From: a virus
DNA length: 55,666 bases
Direction: 5' to 3' (one strand)
IMG/VR virus record: IMGVR_UViG_3300046791_000457
Location: 1 to 55,666 of that record
Part shown: piece by piece, positions 25,729-32,894 of the stretch
How positions within the stretch are numbered: position 1 is the first letter of the stretch
How the letters are laid out: each line of letters opens with the position of its first letter
Notes under the pieces: generated by a model
Told to the model about the DNA's origin: nothing
What the model saw: the letters and a program-made list of their open reading frames with translations, nothing else
Database searches by the model: none
Translations under genes and position numbers: made by a program

Positions 25729-26390
25729 TCAGGCGCGCGGTGCATCGTCCAGACGAAGACGGCTGACGTCGGCGTGACCAGCGCCGCGATGCGGATGTAA
25801 CTTGGGACGGCTGTGTTGCCAGGGCCTGGCGCGCCATCGCCGCTTTCCAGCCACGGCTCCCTATCGAGCGTGAGTTCGAACCCGGGGGCGAGCGGCTGAC
25901 CTTGGTGCAAGTGATCAAATAGTTCCCCGGACGACACGACAACGGCCTGCGCCGAGTCCGACATATCGAACGCCTGACGATGGGCGTAGAGCGCGGTGGA
26001 AAGTAGAGCGCTCGCGGATACTATGCCCGGCTCTCCGCTGGCCGTGCCCGAACCGATCCCCGTTTTCCAGATCACCGGCAGGCAGCCCGACTCGGGACAC
26101 GCATCGCACTCGAGGTCGATGACGCTGCCCTCCAGCCCGGCCGCCGGGTAGCAGGGCTGCCCGGCGTCCACACCTGCATCGACGGCAACGATCGGCGCGG
26201 CCGCATCGTGCCCGGCATCCTCGCCGAACCCCTCGAGCTGCGCGTCCGGGTCGCCTGGCTCGAACCCGCCATCACCCTGGATGGCCGGCGCCCCGGTGTC
26301 CGGGTCGAGCCCGCTCGCCATCCCCATCGGCTCCGAGCACCCCGCGAACACCAGCGCCACCAGCGCGATCCCCAGCCTCATGCGCCGCAT
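25725..26390 (-). CDS. Antisense lipoprotein with Asp/Ala/Gly-rich linker
   Basis: A 221-residue secreted lipoprotein, the only minus-strand gene within the late region. The signal peptide is MRRMRLGIALVALVFAGC with lipobox FAGC (Cys18; Cys15 if the second Met at 26381 is used). A linker with PDTGAPAIQGDGG and VAVDAGVDAG precedes a compact domain with four Cys (CYP, CDACPESGC). The end SYIRIAALVTPTSAVFVWTMHRAPD looks beta-rich. A TAGAAT hexamer at 26394-26389 lies 7 nt before ATG 26381, so a leaderless transcript is possible. The function is unknown; surface display for host conversion or exclusion is a guess. Confidence 0.72.
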   Translation of the reverse strand: MRRMRLGIALVALVFAGCSEPMGMASGLDPDTGAPAIQGDGGFEPGDPDAQLEGFGEDAGHDAAAPIVAVDAGVDAGQPCYPAAGLEGSVIDLECDACPESGCLPVIWKTGIGSGTASGEPGIVSASALLSTALYAHRQAFDMSDSAQAVVVSSGELFDHLHQGQPLAPGFELTLDREPWLESGDGAPGPGNTAVPSYIRIAALVTPTSAVFVWTMHRAPD

Positions 26391-26417
26391 TCTAGCAGCC
26401 CGCCAAGGTGACCGCGA

Positions 26418-27932
26418 ATGAGCTTGTTTTTCCGCATCTTTCAGCACCTGCTGCCGGACTCTCTCGCGTGGCGCATCCGGAAGAAGGCGGCGTCCTGGAC
26501 CTATGGGGACGGCTCTCTCTGGGGAGCTCCGGGCCTGCTGTGGGGCGGCACCGACGACGGTCGGCACATCGACCGGTTCTTCCACGGCTTGGCGGAGTTC
26601 TTCACCGAGCCTCGCCTGTACATCGACCTGGTCCTGCTCGACCTATACCCGAGCACCACCCGCGAGCTCACCGAGTGGGAGTACCAGTTCGGCCTGACGA
26701 TGGCGGCGGTCGAAGGTGACCGGCGGCTGAACGTCGACTCCGCATGGAAGGCCCGCGGCGGCCAGTCCCCGCGGTACCTGCAGGACGTTGTCCGCGCCGC
26801 CGGATTCGACGTCTACATTCACGAGTGGTGGTCGAGCGGGCCCGCGCCCTACATCGCGCGCGACCCTCGCGACTACACCAATGTGCCGACGTTCGGCACC
26901 GTGCAGTGCGATGAGCCGCTGGCGTTGTGCGGCGAGCCGGATGCGCTCTGCAACAACTTCCTGGCGAACGAGCCCGGCTATCTCGTCAACAGCAACCTCA
27001 CGCCCTACGCGCCGCCGCCGGTGCCGAGCGACCCGACGAAGTGGCCGTTCTTCATTTACTGGGGCGGGCAGACCTTCGGCGATGTGGTGTTCCTCGACCC
27101 GGCGCGCCGGCAGGAGTTCGAGCGTCTGATCTTGAAGCTGTGCCCGGCGCACTGCTGGCTCGTCACGCTCGTGGATTACGGCGCCGTGCCTCTGCCGGCC
27201 GCCGCCGCGTTCCCTGACCTGTGGTTGCTCTGGCAGGGCGAGCTGGGCAAGACAGTCGCAGGCAGCGACGTCAACGCCTGGGACAGCACGGCCGGCGCGG
27301 CGCCGACGCCCATCTCTCTGATCTCTGGGATCTACGGGGACCCCTGCACGGATGGCGCCGACTATGTGCAGGGCGAGTATGACGGTGTGGATTTCCAGTC
27401 CCTCGCCGCGGATAGCGTCGATCCCGCGTTCGCCTCGGTGGACGACGACGCCTATGTTGCGGTGTGCATGATGGTCCCGGCGGCTGACGCCGATTCCGAT
27501 TCGACGTTCTGGCTATACGACTTGGTCGCCCCGGATCTTCCCGGGTTGGTCCTCGGATACCTGCAGGGCAGCGCGGTCGTGCTCCGCATGGACTCCTACC
27601 TCGCACTGGGCGACTTCACTCTGGCATCTCCCTATGTTGTGGCGCAGGTCCCGCAGGCGACAGGCTCGGTCTTCATCATCGAGACCTGGAGTGACGGCGC
27701 GTTCATCAAGGCGCGGATCAACGGCGGCACCATCTTCAGCGTGGCTTGGGTCGGGCAGAAGTGGCCGGCGACGTTCGATGGCTATTACACGTCCGCCGGT
27801 TCCGAGAGGAACGACAACATCATAGGCCGCTTCCACCAGCAGCTGATTTCACGCGGCTCGTACCCAGGCGACGGCGCGTGCGCGTCGTGGCGCGCCTACT
27901 GCGCCCAGCAATACGGATACGCAGGAGCATAG
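26418..27932 (+). CDS. Mu gp48-like baseplate protein fused to a lectin-like domain
   Basis: Residues about 60-250 resemble DUF2313/gp48: YIDLVLLDLYPSTTRELTEWEYQFGL, then VDSAWKARGGQSPRYLQDVVRAAGFDVYIHEWW and RRQEFERLILKLCPAHCWL. Residues about 270-490 are beta-rich like a LamG/ConA-type sandwich: WDSTAGAAPTPISLISGIYGD, DGVDFQSLAADSVD, TFWLYDLVAPDLPGLVLGYLQGS and GSVFIIETWSDGAFIKARINGG. The first strand (MSLFFRIFQHLLPDSLAWRI) is extra. The C-terminal lectin-like module suggests glycan binding at the baseplate edge. It is longer than the normal gp48 (about 200 residues). Confidence 0.72.
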   Translation: MSLFFRIFQHLLPDSLAWRIRKKAASWTYGDGSLWGAPGLLWGGTDDGRHIDRFFHGLAEFFTEPRLYIDLVLLDLYPSTTRELTEWEYQFGLTMAAVEGDRRLNVDSAWKARGGQSPRYLQDVVRAAGFDVYIHEWWSSGPAPYIARDPRDYTNVPTFGTVQCDEPLALCGEPDALCNNFLANEPGYLVNSNLTPYAPPPVPSDPTKWPFFIYWGGQTFGDVVFLDPARRQEFERLILKLCPAHCWLVTLVDYGAVPLPAAAAFPDLWLLWQGELGKTVAGSDVNAWDSTAGAAPTPISLISGIYGDPCTDGADYVQGEYDGVDFQSLAADSVDPAFASVDDDAYVAVCMMVPAADADSDSTFWLYDLVAPDLPGLVLGYLQGSAVVLRMDSYLALGDFTLASPYVVAQVPQATGSVFIIETWSDGAFIKARINGGTIFSVAWVGQKWPATFDGYYTSAGSERNDNIIGRFHQQLISRGSYPGDGACASWRAYCAQQYGYAGA

Positions 27933-27939
27933 AAACCCC

Positions 27940-28674
27940 ATGCCGCAGAACCTCACCGACGTCGACGAGTTCACCGATCCAGTGCAGGTCGCGCTCAACG
28001 GCGAAGACGCGGACAACGACTCGCTGGAGCTGATGCTGCAGCAGTTCGCGAACCGCACCCGCTACCTCTACAACCTGTTCAACGGGTCGAACGTACGGGT
28101 CGGCAACGGAGCGCTCTCCGACATCACGACCGGCCTACTGAACGTCGCGCTCGGCGAAGACGCGGGCAGCTCGATCCAGGATGGCAACAACAACATCCTG
28201 CTCGGCGCCAACTGCAACACGCCCGCTCCGGACAGCGAAGACTTCCTGAACATCGGGAACACGATCTTCGGCGACATCGACGGTCAGATCGTGCGCATCG
28301 GTGGCGCCAGCGACGAAGAGGTCGCGGTCGAGGGCGCGCTGCAGCTGTGGTCGCACCTGCTATTCCTGGAGGATGCGAGCAGTCCGGAGATCTACCAGAC
28401 CGGCGCCGAGGGCGAGTCACTCACCATCCGCGCGCAGGATGGCGACGTCGAATCCGGCGGCGGCAACCTCGCCCTTCGCGGTGGGTCCAACGGCGCTGGC
28501 GATTACGGCACCGTGCAGATCTCGATGGCCACCGGCGGCCTCGCTTTCTTCGGCTCGGCCGGCACCACGAAGCAAACCGTCAGCGGCTCGACCGTCGACG
28601 GCACCGCTCTTCAGAGCCTGCTCGACGCGCTCGTGGCCTACGGCCTGATCGACGACGTCACCAACGATTCGTAA
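27940..28674 (+). CDS. Tail fibre-like protein with trimeric-adhesin repeats
   Basis: A 244-residue protein. GNGALSDITTGLLNVALGEDAGSSIQDGNNNILLGAN is a run of YadA-head-like repeat units (V/IALGxxAGxx). SENITIFGD-like text (NIGNTIFGDIDGQIVRIGG) follows, then a Gly/Ser-rich end. Such repeats form left-handed trimeric beta-rolls in autotransporter adhesins and phage fibres. It starts 8 nt after the gp48-like stop with an AGGAG ribosome site, so it is likely a minor fibre. Confidence 0.6.
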   Translation: MPQNLTDVDEFTDPVQVALNGEDADNDSLELMLQQFANRTRYLYNLFNGSNVRVGNGALSDITTGLLNVALGEDAGSSIQDGNNNILLGANCNTPAPDSEDFLNIGNTIFGDIDGQIVRIGGASDEEVAVEGALQLWSHLLFLEDASSPEIYQTGAEGESLTIRAQDGDVESGGGNLALRGGSNGAGDYGTVQISMATGGLAFFGSAGTTKQTVSGSTVDGTALQSLLDALVAYGLIDDVTNDS

Positions 28675-28692
28675 CCCCCAGGAGAGACACCC

Positions 28693-29055
28693 ATGCGTCC
28701 GACCAACTGGCGAGCCCTCGCGCTCGCGATGCTGACCCTCGTCTTCTGCCAGACCCTGCCGGCTTGCGGCCTGTTCGGCCCCGTCGACTGGCCGAAGGTG
28801 GCGCAGTGCGGCGGGGAAATAGCCAGCGACCTGCTGGGCGTGGTGTCGCGCATCCTGCTGGTCGGCGCCGCAGTCGATGACCAGCTCCAGCAGCTCGCCG
28901 AGGAGCACGGCGCCAAGACCATCGCCTGCGTGGTCGATGAGGTGGTGAACACCTACCGACGCCCGGGCGCAAGCATGACGCCCGAGACCGAGGCGGCGGC
29001 CGCGCGCGGCGAGGCATTCCTGCTCGATCATGGGGTGGGGGAAGTCAGACCGTGA
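28693..29055 (+). CDS. Predicted lipoprotein of the lysis region
   Basis: A 120-residue protein with signal peptide and lipobox LPAC (residues 22-25) after MRPTNWRALALAMLTLVFCQT. The mature part is helical (GEIASDLLGVVSRILLVGAAVDDQLQQLAEEHG) and contains two further Cys. A short lipoprotein just before lysis genes fits an outer spanin, but no partner inner spanin overlaps it, so immunity or exclusion is an equal alternative. Ribosome site AGGAGAG; its 3' end overlaps the next ATG. Confidence 0.6.
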   Translation: MRPTNWRALALAMLTLVFCQTLPACGLFGPVDWPKVAQCGGEIASDLLGVVSRILLVGAAVDDQLQQLAEEHGAKTIACVVDEVVNTYRRPGASMTPETEAAAARGEAFLLDHGVGEVRP

Positions 29056-29807
29056 ACCTGGGCGCGCCGTTCACCTTCGCGCTGTGCGACCCGCAGCGCC
29101 TGGTCGAGCACCCGGACGACCTGTGGCATATGGCCCAGGCGCTCGAGGCGAACGCCGCGCACTGCGCGGACGCTTGGGAGCTGGCGCGCCCGGCGGTGGC
29201 GGTGGTCGACGACGCGCGGGCGCTGCCCGCGATCAGCAACTGCCACCCGGTGGTGCTCGTCGGCGAGCCTGGCCCGAGCGGCGTCCTGGCGATCCACAGC
29301 TGGGACTGGCTGCGCCACACCACGAGCAGCCGGGTGTTCGTGCCCAAGACGAGCGGCCTGCGAGGTGGGCGCCAGTCGATCTGCGAGGGAGCCGGCCACG
29401 AGATCCTCGAGGCCCTGGTCAACCCGCTGCTCAACCAGTGGCGGGCGCATCCCCAGGACCCGAAGGTGCAGGTGGCACTCGAGGGCTGCGACCCGGTCCA
29501 GGACACCTACGACGTGCTGGTGATCTGGCGCCGCGAGACCACGCGCTGGCCGGTGGCGAATTTCGTTCTGCCGGCCTGGTTCGACCACGAGGCCCCGGGC
29601 CCCTACGACCATGCGGGCACGCTCACCGCGCCCGGCCAGCTCGGGCCCGACGGGTACGCGATCCTGCGCGACCCGAAGGACGGCCGCACCTTCCCGGTGT
29701 GGGGCTCGCGCGGCATCCCGGGCGCCGACCGGCAGACCGCGCTGCAGCACCTGGCCGCCCGCACCCGGCGCCTCGGCGTCCTGGTCGAGAACCTGGTGGA
29801 CCCATGA
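29052..29807 (+). CDS. Zincin-like protein with HEIxE motif
   Basis: A 251-residue protein with GHEILEALVNPLLNQW (H116-E117, E120), the signature of a phage and bacterial family whose members read HExxE followed by DP. Further conserved text is EGCDPVQDTYDVL, FVLPAWFDHEAPGPYDHAG and GPDGYAILRDPKDGRTF. Such proteins are annotated as putative metallopeptidases, but activity is undemonstrated. ATG overlaps the preceding stop, and its stop overlaps the next ATG, so it is made together with the second zincin-like protein. Confidence 0.55.
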   Translation: MNLGAPFTFALCDPQRLVEHPDDLWHMAQALEANAAHCADAWELARPAVAVVDDARALPAISNCHPVVLVGEPGPSGVLAIHSWDWLRHTTSSRVFVPKTSGLRGGRQSICEGAGHEILEALVNPLLNQWRAHPQDPKVQVALEGCDPVQDTYDVLVIWRRETTRWPVANFVLPAWFDHEAPGPYDHAGTLTAPGQLGPDGYAILRDPKDGRTFPVWGSRGIPGADRQTALQHLAARTRRLGVLVENLVDP

Positions 29808-30328
29808 CGGCCTGCGCCCACGACGTGCCGAGCGGGCTCTGGTGCCCGGACTGCGCGCTGTTCGCACTCCTGTCGCCGCTGGCTGCCGCTGCCTTCTTCC
29901 TGGGCATGCTGGTGAGCGGCTGCGGCAACGTGGCGCCCAGGGGCATCCAGTCGGTCCCCCGCGCCGAGCTCGAAGCCAAGCACGCCGTGTGGGTTGAGCT
30001 CGGCAAGCCGCCCTGTCGGGAGGAGCTCGACCTGCTGCTGGTCGTGGCCCAGGAGGACGAGCGGCGCGAGCGCTGCTGCACGCTCGACATGACGCCCGAC
30101 CAGATCCACTGCCGGGCGCACCCGCCAGGCTCATGCCTGATCCACTTCCGCCGGCGCGGCACGATCATCAAGCTGCGACCCGCGGCCGTCGTTTCGCCCG
30201 AGTTCATCCCGGGCTGGATTCACGAGTTCGTCCACTGGCTCAGCGGCTGCGCGCTGGGCGACGTCGATGCCGGTCACCAGGGCTCCCAGTGGGACGTGGA
30301 GTCGCGGCGCAAGCTGGACATGCCATGA
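29804..30328 (+). CDS. Membrane-bound zincin-like protein with HExxH motif
   Basis: A 174-residue protein. HEFVH (residues 140-144) plus His158 gives a complete HExxH...H zinc site. The N-terminus has Cys4/His6 and CPDC (14-17), a small zinc-knuckle-like cluster, followed by a hydrophobic stretch (LLSPLAAAAFFLGMLVSGCG, 22-41) with a lipobox-like LVSGC. That would make it a lipoprotein or a single-span membrane protein. The ATG overlaps the previous stop (ATGA). Role unknown; a peptidase acting at the envelope during lysis is a reasonable guess. Confidence 0.55.
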   Translation: MTACAHDVPSGLWCPDCALFALLSPLAAAAFFLGMLVSGCGNVAPRGIQSVPRAELEAKHAVWVELGKPPCREELDLLLVVAQEDERRERCCTLDMTPDQIHCRAHPPGSCLIHFRRRGTIIKLRPAAVVSPEFIPGWIHEFVHWLSGCALGDVDAGHQGSQWDVESRRKLDMP

Positions 30329-30648
30329 AGATCACCGACATCGAGGGCCGCTTCATCAGGCTCGGAGACAGACACCCGGAAGGTGGCCGTCCCATCGAAA
30401 CTGTCGAGGGCATGGCCGACGCCCACGCGGTCGGTTTTAGCTGCCCCGTGTGCCGTGGCGGTGATGCTGCCCACGAGATCATGATCGCTTTCGAGGGGCG
30501 CCTGACCAAGCAGGATGGCCTGGGCAACACGTGGCTGGTCTCTGGGACGTCGCTCGATGACCTGACGCTCAGCCCTTCCATCCAAGTCCGCTCTGCGCCT
30601 TGCCAGTGGCACGGGTTCGTGCGCAACGGCGCGACGGTGGATGCGTGA
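30325..30648 (+). CDS. Small zinc-ribbon protein, DUF6527-like
   Basis: A 107-residue protein with CPVC early (about 40) and a conserved-looking end LSPSIQVRSAPCQWHGFVRNGATVDA. The pair of Cys near the middle and the CxWHGFV end resemble the DUF6527 group found in phages and defence gene clusters. The start ATG lies 4 nt inside the previous gene. No function is known for phage members. Confidence 0.45.
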   Translation: MKITDIEGRFIRLGDRHPEGGRPIETVEGMADAHAVGFSCPVCRGGDAAHEIMIAFEGRLTKQDGLGNTWLVSGTSLDDLTLSPSIQVRSAPCQWHGFVRNGATVDA

Positions 30649-30824
30649 CCATCCTGCGCGCCGCCGCCCACGCCACCACATGGGGCCTGGCCCTGACCGC
30701 CAGACTGCTCGACGCGGTGCGCCTCGAGATCGAGTACCGGCTCGACGGCCGCGAGCGCGTAGCGCCCGGTCCGCTGCGACGGTCGGACGACGAGCAGCCA
30801 TTCGTGCATGGGGGACGACGATGA
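30645..30824 (+). CDS. Short unknown protein between DUF6527-like gene and endolysin
   Basis: A 59-residue protein starting with GTG, overlapping the previous stop (GTGA). VTILRAAAHATTWGLALTARLLDAVRLEIEYRL is an amphipathic or weakly membrane-associated helix; the rest is charged. It sits directly before the endolysin, and its stop overlaps the endolysin ATG by 4 nt, so a holin-like or regulator role cannot be excluded. No family recognised. Confidence 0.45.
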   Translation: MTILRAAAHATTWGLALTARLLDAVRLEIEYRLDGRERVAPGPLRRSDDEQPFVHGGRR

Positions 30825-31615
30825 TGACCACGATCGCACTCAAGGCCCGGCTCGCCGAGTTGGGCTACTGGGATGGGCTGCTGGGCGATCCATCCTATGG
30901 ACCCAAGACCCGCCAGGCGGTCGCGCGCTTCCAGGCGCAGCACCTAGGCCCGGCCCGCGCGCCGCTGCGCGTGACCGGCCAGGTCGACGTCGGCACCGAG
31001 TGGGCGTTGGCGAACCCGACGGGCCCGGCCCAGCGCTCGTACCTGCCGAGCAACCAGATCCCCGCGGGCATCGGGCCCCAGCGCAGGCGCATCCTCGAGG
31101 TCGCGCTCGAGCAGCACGGGATCGCGGAGCGGCCCCCGGGCTCCAACCGCGGGCAGGTCCCCAACGGCGGGGTCGACAAGTTCCTGCCCAGCTGGGCGAT
31201 CACCGAGCCCGGCCCGGCCTGGTGTTGCTTCTTCGTATCCTGGGTGTGCAAGGAGGCGCTCGGCCGCTACCCGCTCGGCCGCGTGCAGGGCAGCTGCACC
31301 AAGGCCTGGAGTGCGGCGCTCGGCCTGGGCATCGCACAGCCGAAGACAGAGGCGGCGCGGCCGCGCCCCGGCGATGCCTTCCTGATCGCCCATGGCGCCG
31401 ACATGGCCCATATCGGCTTCGTGTACCGGGTGGCTGCCGACGGCAGCGCGATCAACACCGTCGAGGGCAACTGCGGCAACCGCGTGAAGGTGGGAAAGCG
31501 CTCGCTGCTTGACGCCTCGATCGCCGGATGGATCGACATGGTGCCCGACGAGTTGGAGCGCGGCGAGCTCGGCCTGGTCGAGGCTGGCGAAGTCGGCCGG
31601 GACGCGACCCGGTGA
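30821..31615 (+). CDS. Endolysin: peptidoglycan-binding plus CHAP-like domain
   Basis: A 264-residue lysin. Residues about 5-60 form a PG_binding_1 domain (LKARLAELGYWDGLLGDPSYGPKTRQAVARFQ). A linker with PSNQIPAGIGPQ follows. Residues about 85-245 look like a CHAP/NlpC-type amidase or peptidase: Cys135 or Cys136 in AWCCFFVSW, His197 in DMAHIGFVYRV and an acidic residue in TVEGN (Glu215). It degrades the host cell wall at the end of infection. No signal peptide, so it needs a holin. It lies in the lysis segment. Confidence 0.86.
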   Translation: MMTTIALKARLAELGYWDGLLGDPSYGPKTRQAVARFQAQHLGPARAPLRVTGQVDVGTEWALANPTGPAQRSYLPSNQIPAGIGPQRRRILEVALEQHGIAERPPGSNRGQVPNGGVDKFLPSWAITEPGPAWCCFFVSWVCKEALGRYPLGRVQGSCTKAWSAALGLGIAQPKTEAARPRPGDAFLIAHGADMAHIGFVYRVAADGSAINTVEGNCGNRVKVGKRSLLDASIAGWIDMVPDELERGELGLVEAGEVGRDATR

Positions 31616-31920
31616 GCAACGCGCAGCAGCTGCTCGAGCGGCACCGGGAGCACGCGCTCCACGCCATCGCGGAGCGGTTCGAGGAAATCCTGCGGCTGGC
31701 TGGGTTCGACGTGAAGGACCAGGACGAGGCAAAGGCCGTGCTGCGCGACCTGATCGGGGAGCCGCTTCGGACCTACGGCGACGCCTGTGCCCACGTCCCC
31801 TTCGACGTCGACACCGCTGAGATTCCAATCCAGCCGCCCGAGCGCACGCCGAGCGGTACATGGCTCGGCCCCGACGAAGACACCCAACCGATCGGCTTGC
31901 ACAACAGGACGACCGAATGA
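31612..31920 (+). CDS. Unknown helical protein of the lysis region
   Basis: A 102-residue, mostly charged helical protein (QQLLERHREHALHAIAERFEEILRLAG, DEAKAVLRDLIGEPL) with an acidic Pro-rich C-terminus. GTG start overlaps the endolysin stop (GTGA); its stop overlaps the next ATG. No family recognised. Being placed between endolysin and a membrane protein it may be part of the lysis timing system. Confidence 0.45.
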   Translation: MSNAQQLLERHREHALHAIAERFEEILRLAGFDVKDQDEAKAVLRDLIGEPLRTYGDACAHVPFDVDTAEIPIQPPERTPSGTWLGPDEDTQPIGLHNRTTE

Positions 31921-32432
31921 GCGACAGCACCAAAGACCCTCGACACATCCAAAACCGTGGCCCGAGCATCAGCCCTCCGGGGGCGATTCGGCTCGACCCC
32001 GATGGCGTGATCAAGATCAAGGCGACCCTGCGCAAGCTCGTCTGGTCTGCCGCATCGGCGATTGCGCTGCTACTGGGAGGCGCGCGCATCTACTACACCG
32101 AGGTCCTTCCTCGGTTTGATGACGCGGTGTCTGCAAAGGCGCTGGCTCAGGCGGCGAGCGACAAGGTGGACAAGCAGTCCGGGAAGCTCGATGTGCTCAA
32201 CACCCGCACAGCTCATCTGATGCGCGAGGTAGATGCCGCGTCCCGTGACCGCGACTACGTGCGTGCACGCATCGACTTCCTGGTCGAGCAGACCGTGATC
32301 GAGGCGCGCCGCAGACCGGCCGGACGGCAGGTCGTCGTCGAAGCCGCGCAGCGCGCGCAAGCCAACAACGCGACCAGTCCAGCCGCGACCCGCGCCCTGG
32401 CCGGGCTCGCCGAAGATGAACCCGAGGAGTAA
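31917..32432 (+). CDS. Single-span membrane protein, candidate inner spanin
   Basis: A 171-residue protein with one transmembrane segment (KLVWSAASAIALLLGGARIYYT, about 40-61). The region after it has long helical, coiled-coil-like repeats (AKALAQAASDKVDKQSGKLDVLNTRTAHLMREVDAA). N-in topology with an external coiled coil is the inner-spanin layout. An outer spanin is not obvious nearby; the lipoprotein at 28693-29055 could be one but is far away. ATG overlaps the previous stop. Confidence 0.45.
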   Translation: MSDSTKDPRHIQNRGPSISPPGAIRLDPDGVIKIKATLRKLVWSAASAIALLLGGARIYYTEVLPRFDDAVSAKALAQAASDKVDKQSGKLDVLNTRTAHLMREVDAASRDRDYVRARIDFLVEQTVIEARRRPAGRQVVVEAAQRAQANNATSPAATRALAGLAEDEPEE

Positions 32433-32437
32433 CCCCC

Positions 32438-32638
32438 ATGGACATGCAGACCCTCAAAGACGTGTTCGCCCTGCTCGGTCTCTTCTACGCGGCGCTGTCG
32501 GCCGCCGAGCCCATCCTGACCGCGATCGCGAAGCGCACCGCAACCACGGTCGATGACGAAGCGGTGGGCTTCCTCCACACCGCGCTCGTGTTCGTGCGTC
32601 AGTACGGCCCCAACTTCAACGGCAAGCCGAAGACCTGA
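32438..32638 (+). CDS. Small hydrophobic protein, candidate holin
   Basis: A 66-residue protein: a hydrophobic helix (VFALLGLFYAALSAAEPILTAI, about 9-30), then a charged loop and a second weakly hydrophobic helix (VGFLHTALVFV, about 43-53). It is located next to endolysin and other membrane proteins, where a holin would be expected. The Lys-rich end NGKPKT also fits holins. The weak second helix leaves this uncertain. Confidence 0.45.
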   Translation: MDMQTLKDVFALLGLFYAALSAAEPILTAIAKRTATTVDDEAVGFLHTALVFVRQYGPNFNGKPKT

Positions 32639-32640
32639 TC

Positions 32641-32883
32641 ATGCCGCGCCGCCCGCCACCCGCGCATGAGATGCAGCCGCGAGGGTCGGCGCACGACATG
32701 CAGCCGCGCGCATGCGCGCATGAGATGCAGCCGCGCGGCAACCCACATGAACTACCCGACTCGCTGCCGAACGAGGGCTGGTTCCTGTTCTACGGCTACG
32801 ACGCCAACGGCCTGCCGAACCTGCTGACCTACACCCCGGTCGGCGGCACGCCTGGGTACCTGACCTACAAGCCCGAGCCCTGA
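32641..32883 (+). CDS. Short protein with three HEMQPRG-type repeats
   Basis: An 80-residue protein. Residues 8-34 are three repeats of a nine-residue unit with the rule AHEMQPRGx (AHEMQPRGS, AHDMQPRAC, AHEMQPRGN). A compact C-terminal module then carries EGWFLFYGYDANGLPNLLTYTPVGG. The repeats correspond to three 27-nt DNA repeats (32662-32742). It lies between the lysis segment and the large fibre gene, so a fibre-associated role is possible. No family recognised. Confidence 0.5.
   Translation: MPRRPPPAHEMQPRGSAHDMQPRACAHEMQPRGNPHELPDSLPNEGWFLFYGYDANGLPNLLTYTPVGGTPGYLTYKPEP
32662..32742 (+). repeat. Three tandem 27-nt coding repeats
   Basis: Units at 32662-32688, 32689-32715 and 32716-32742 share gcgcaygasatgcagccgcg and encode AHEMQPRGx. 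The high nucleotide identity between units, beyond what the amino acids need, suggests recent expansion or contraction by slippage. Confidence 0.75.
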
Positions 32884-32894
32884 GCACACACCCG

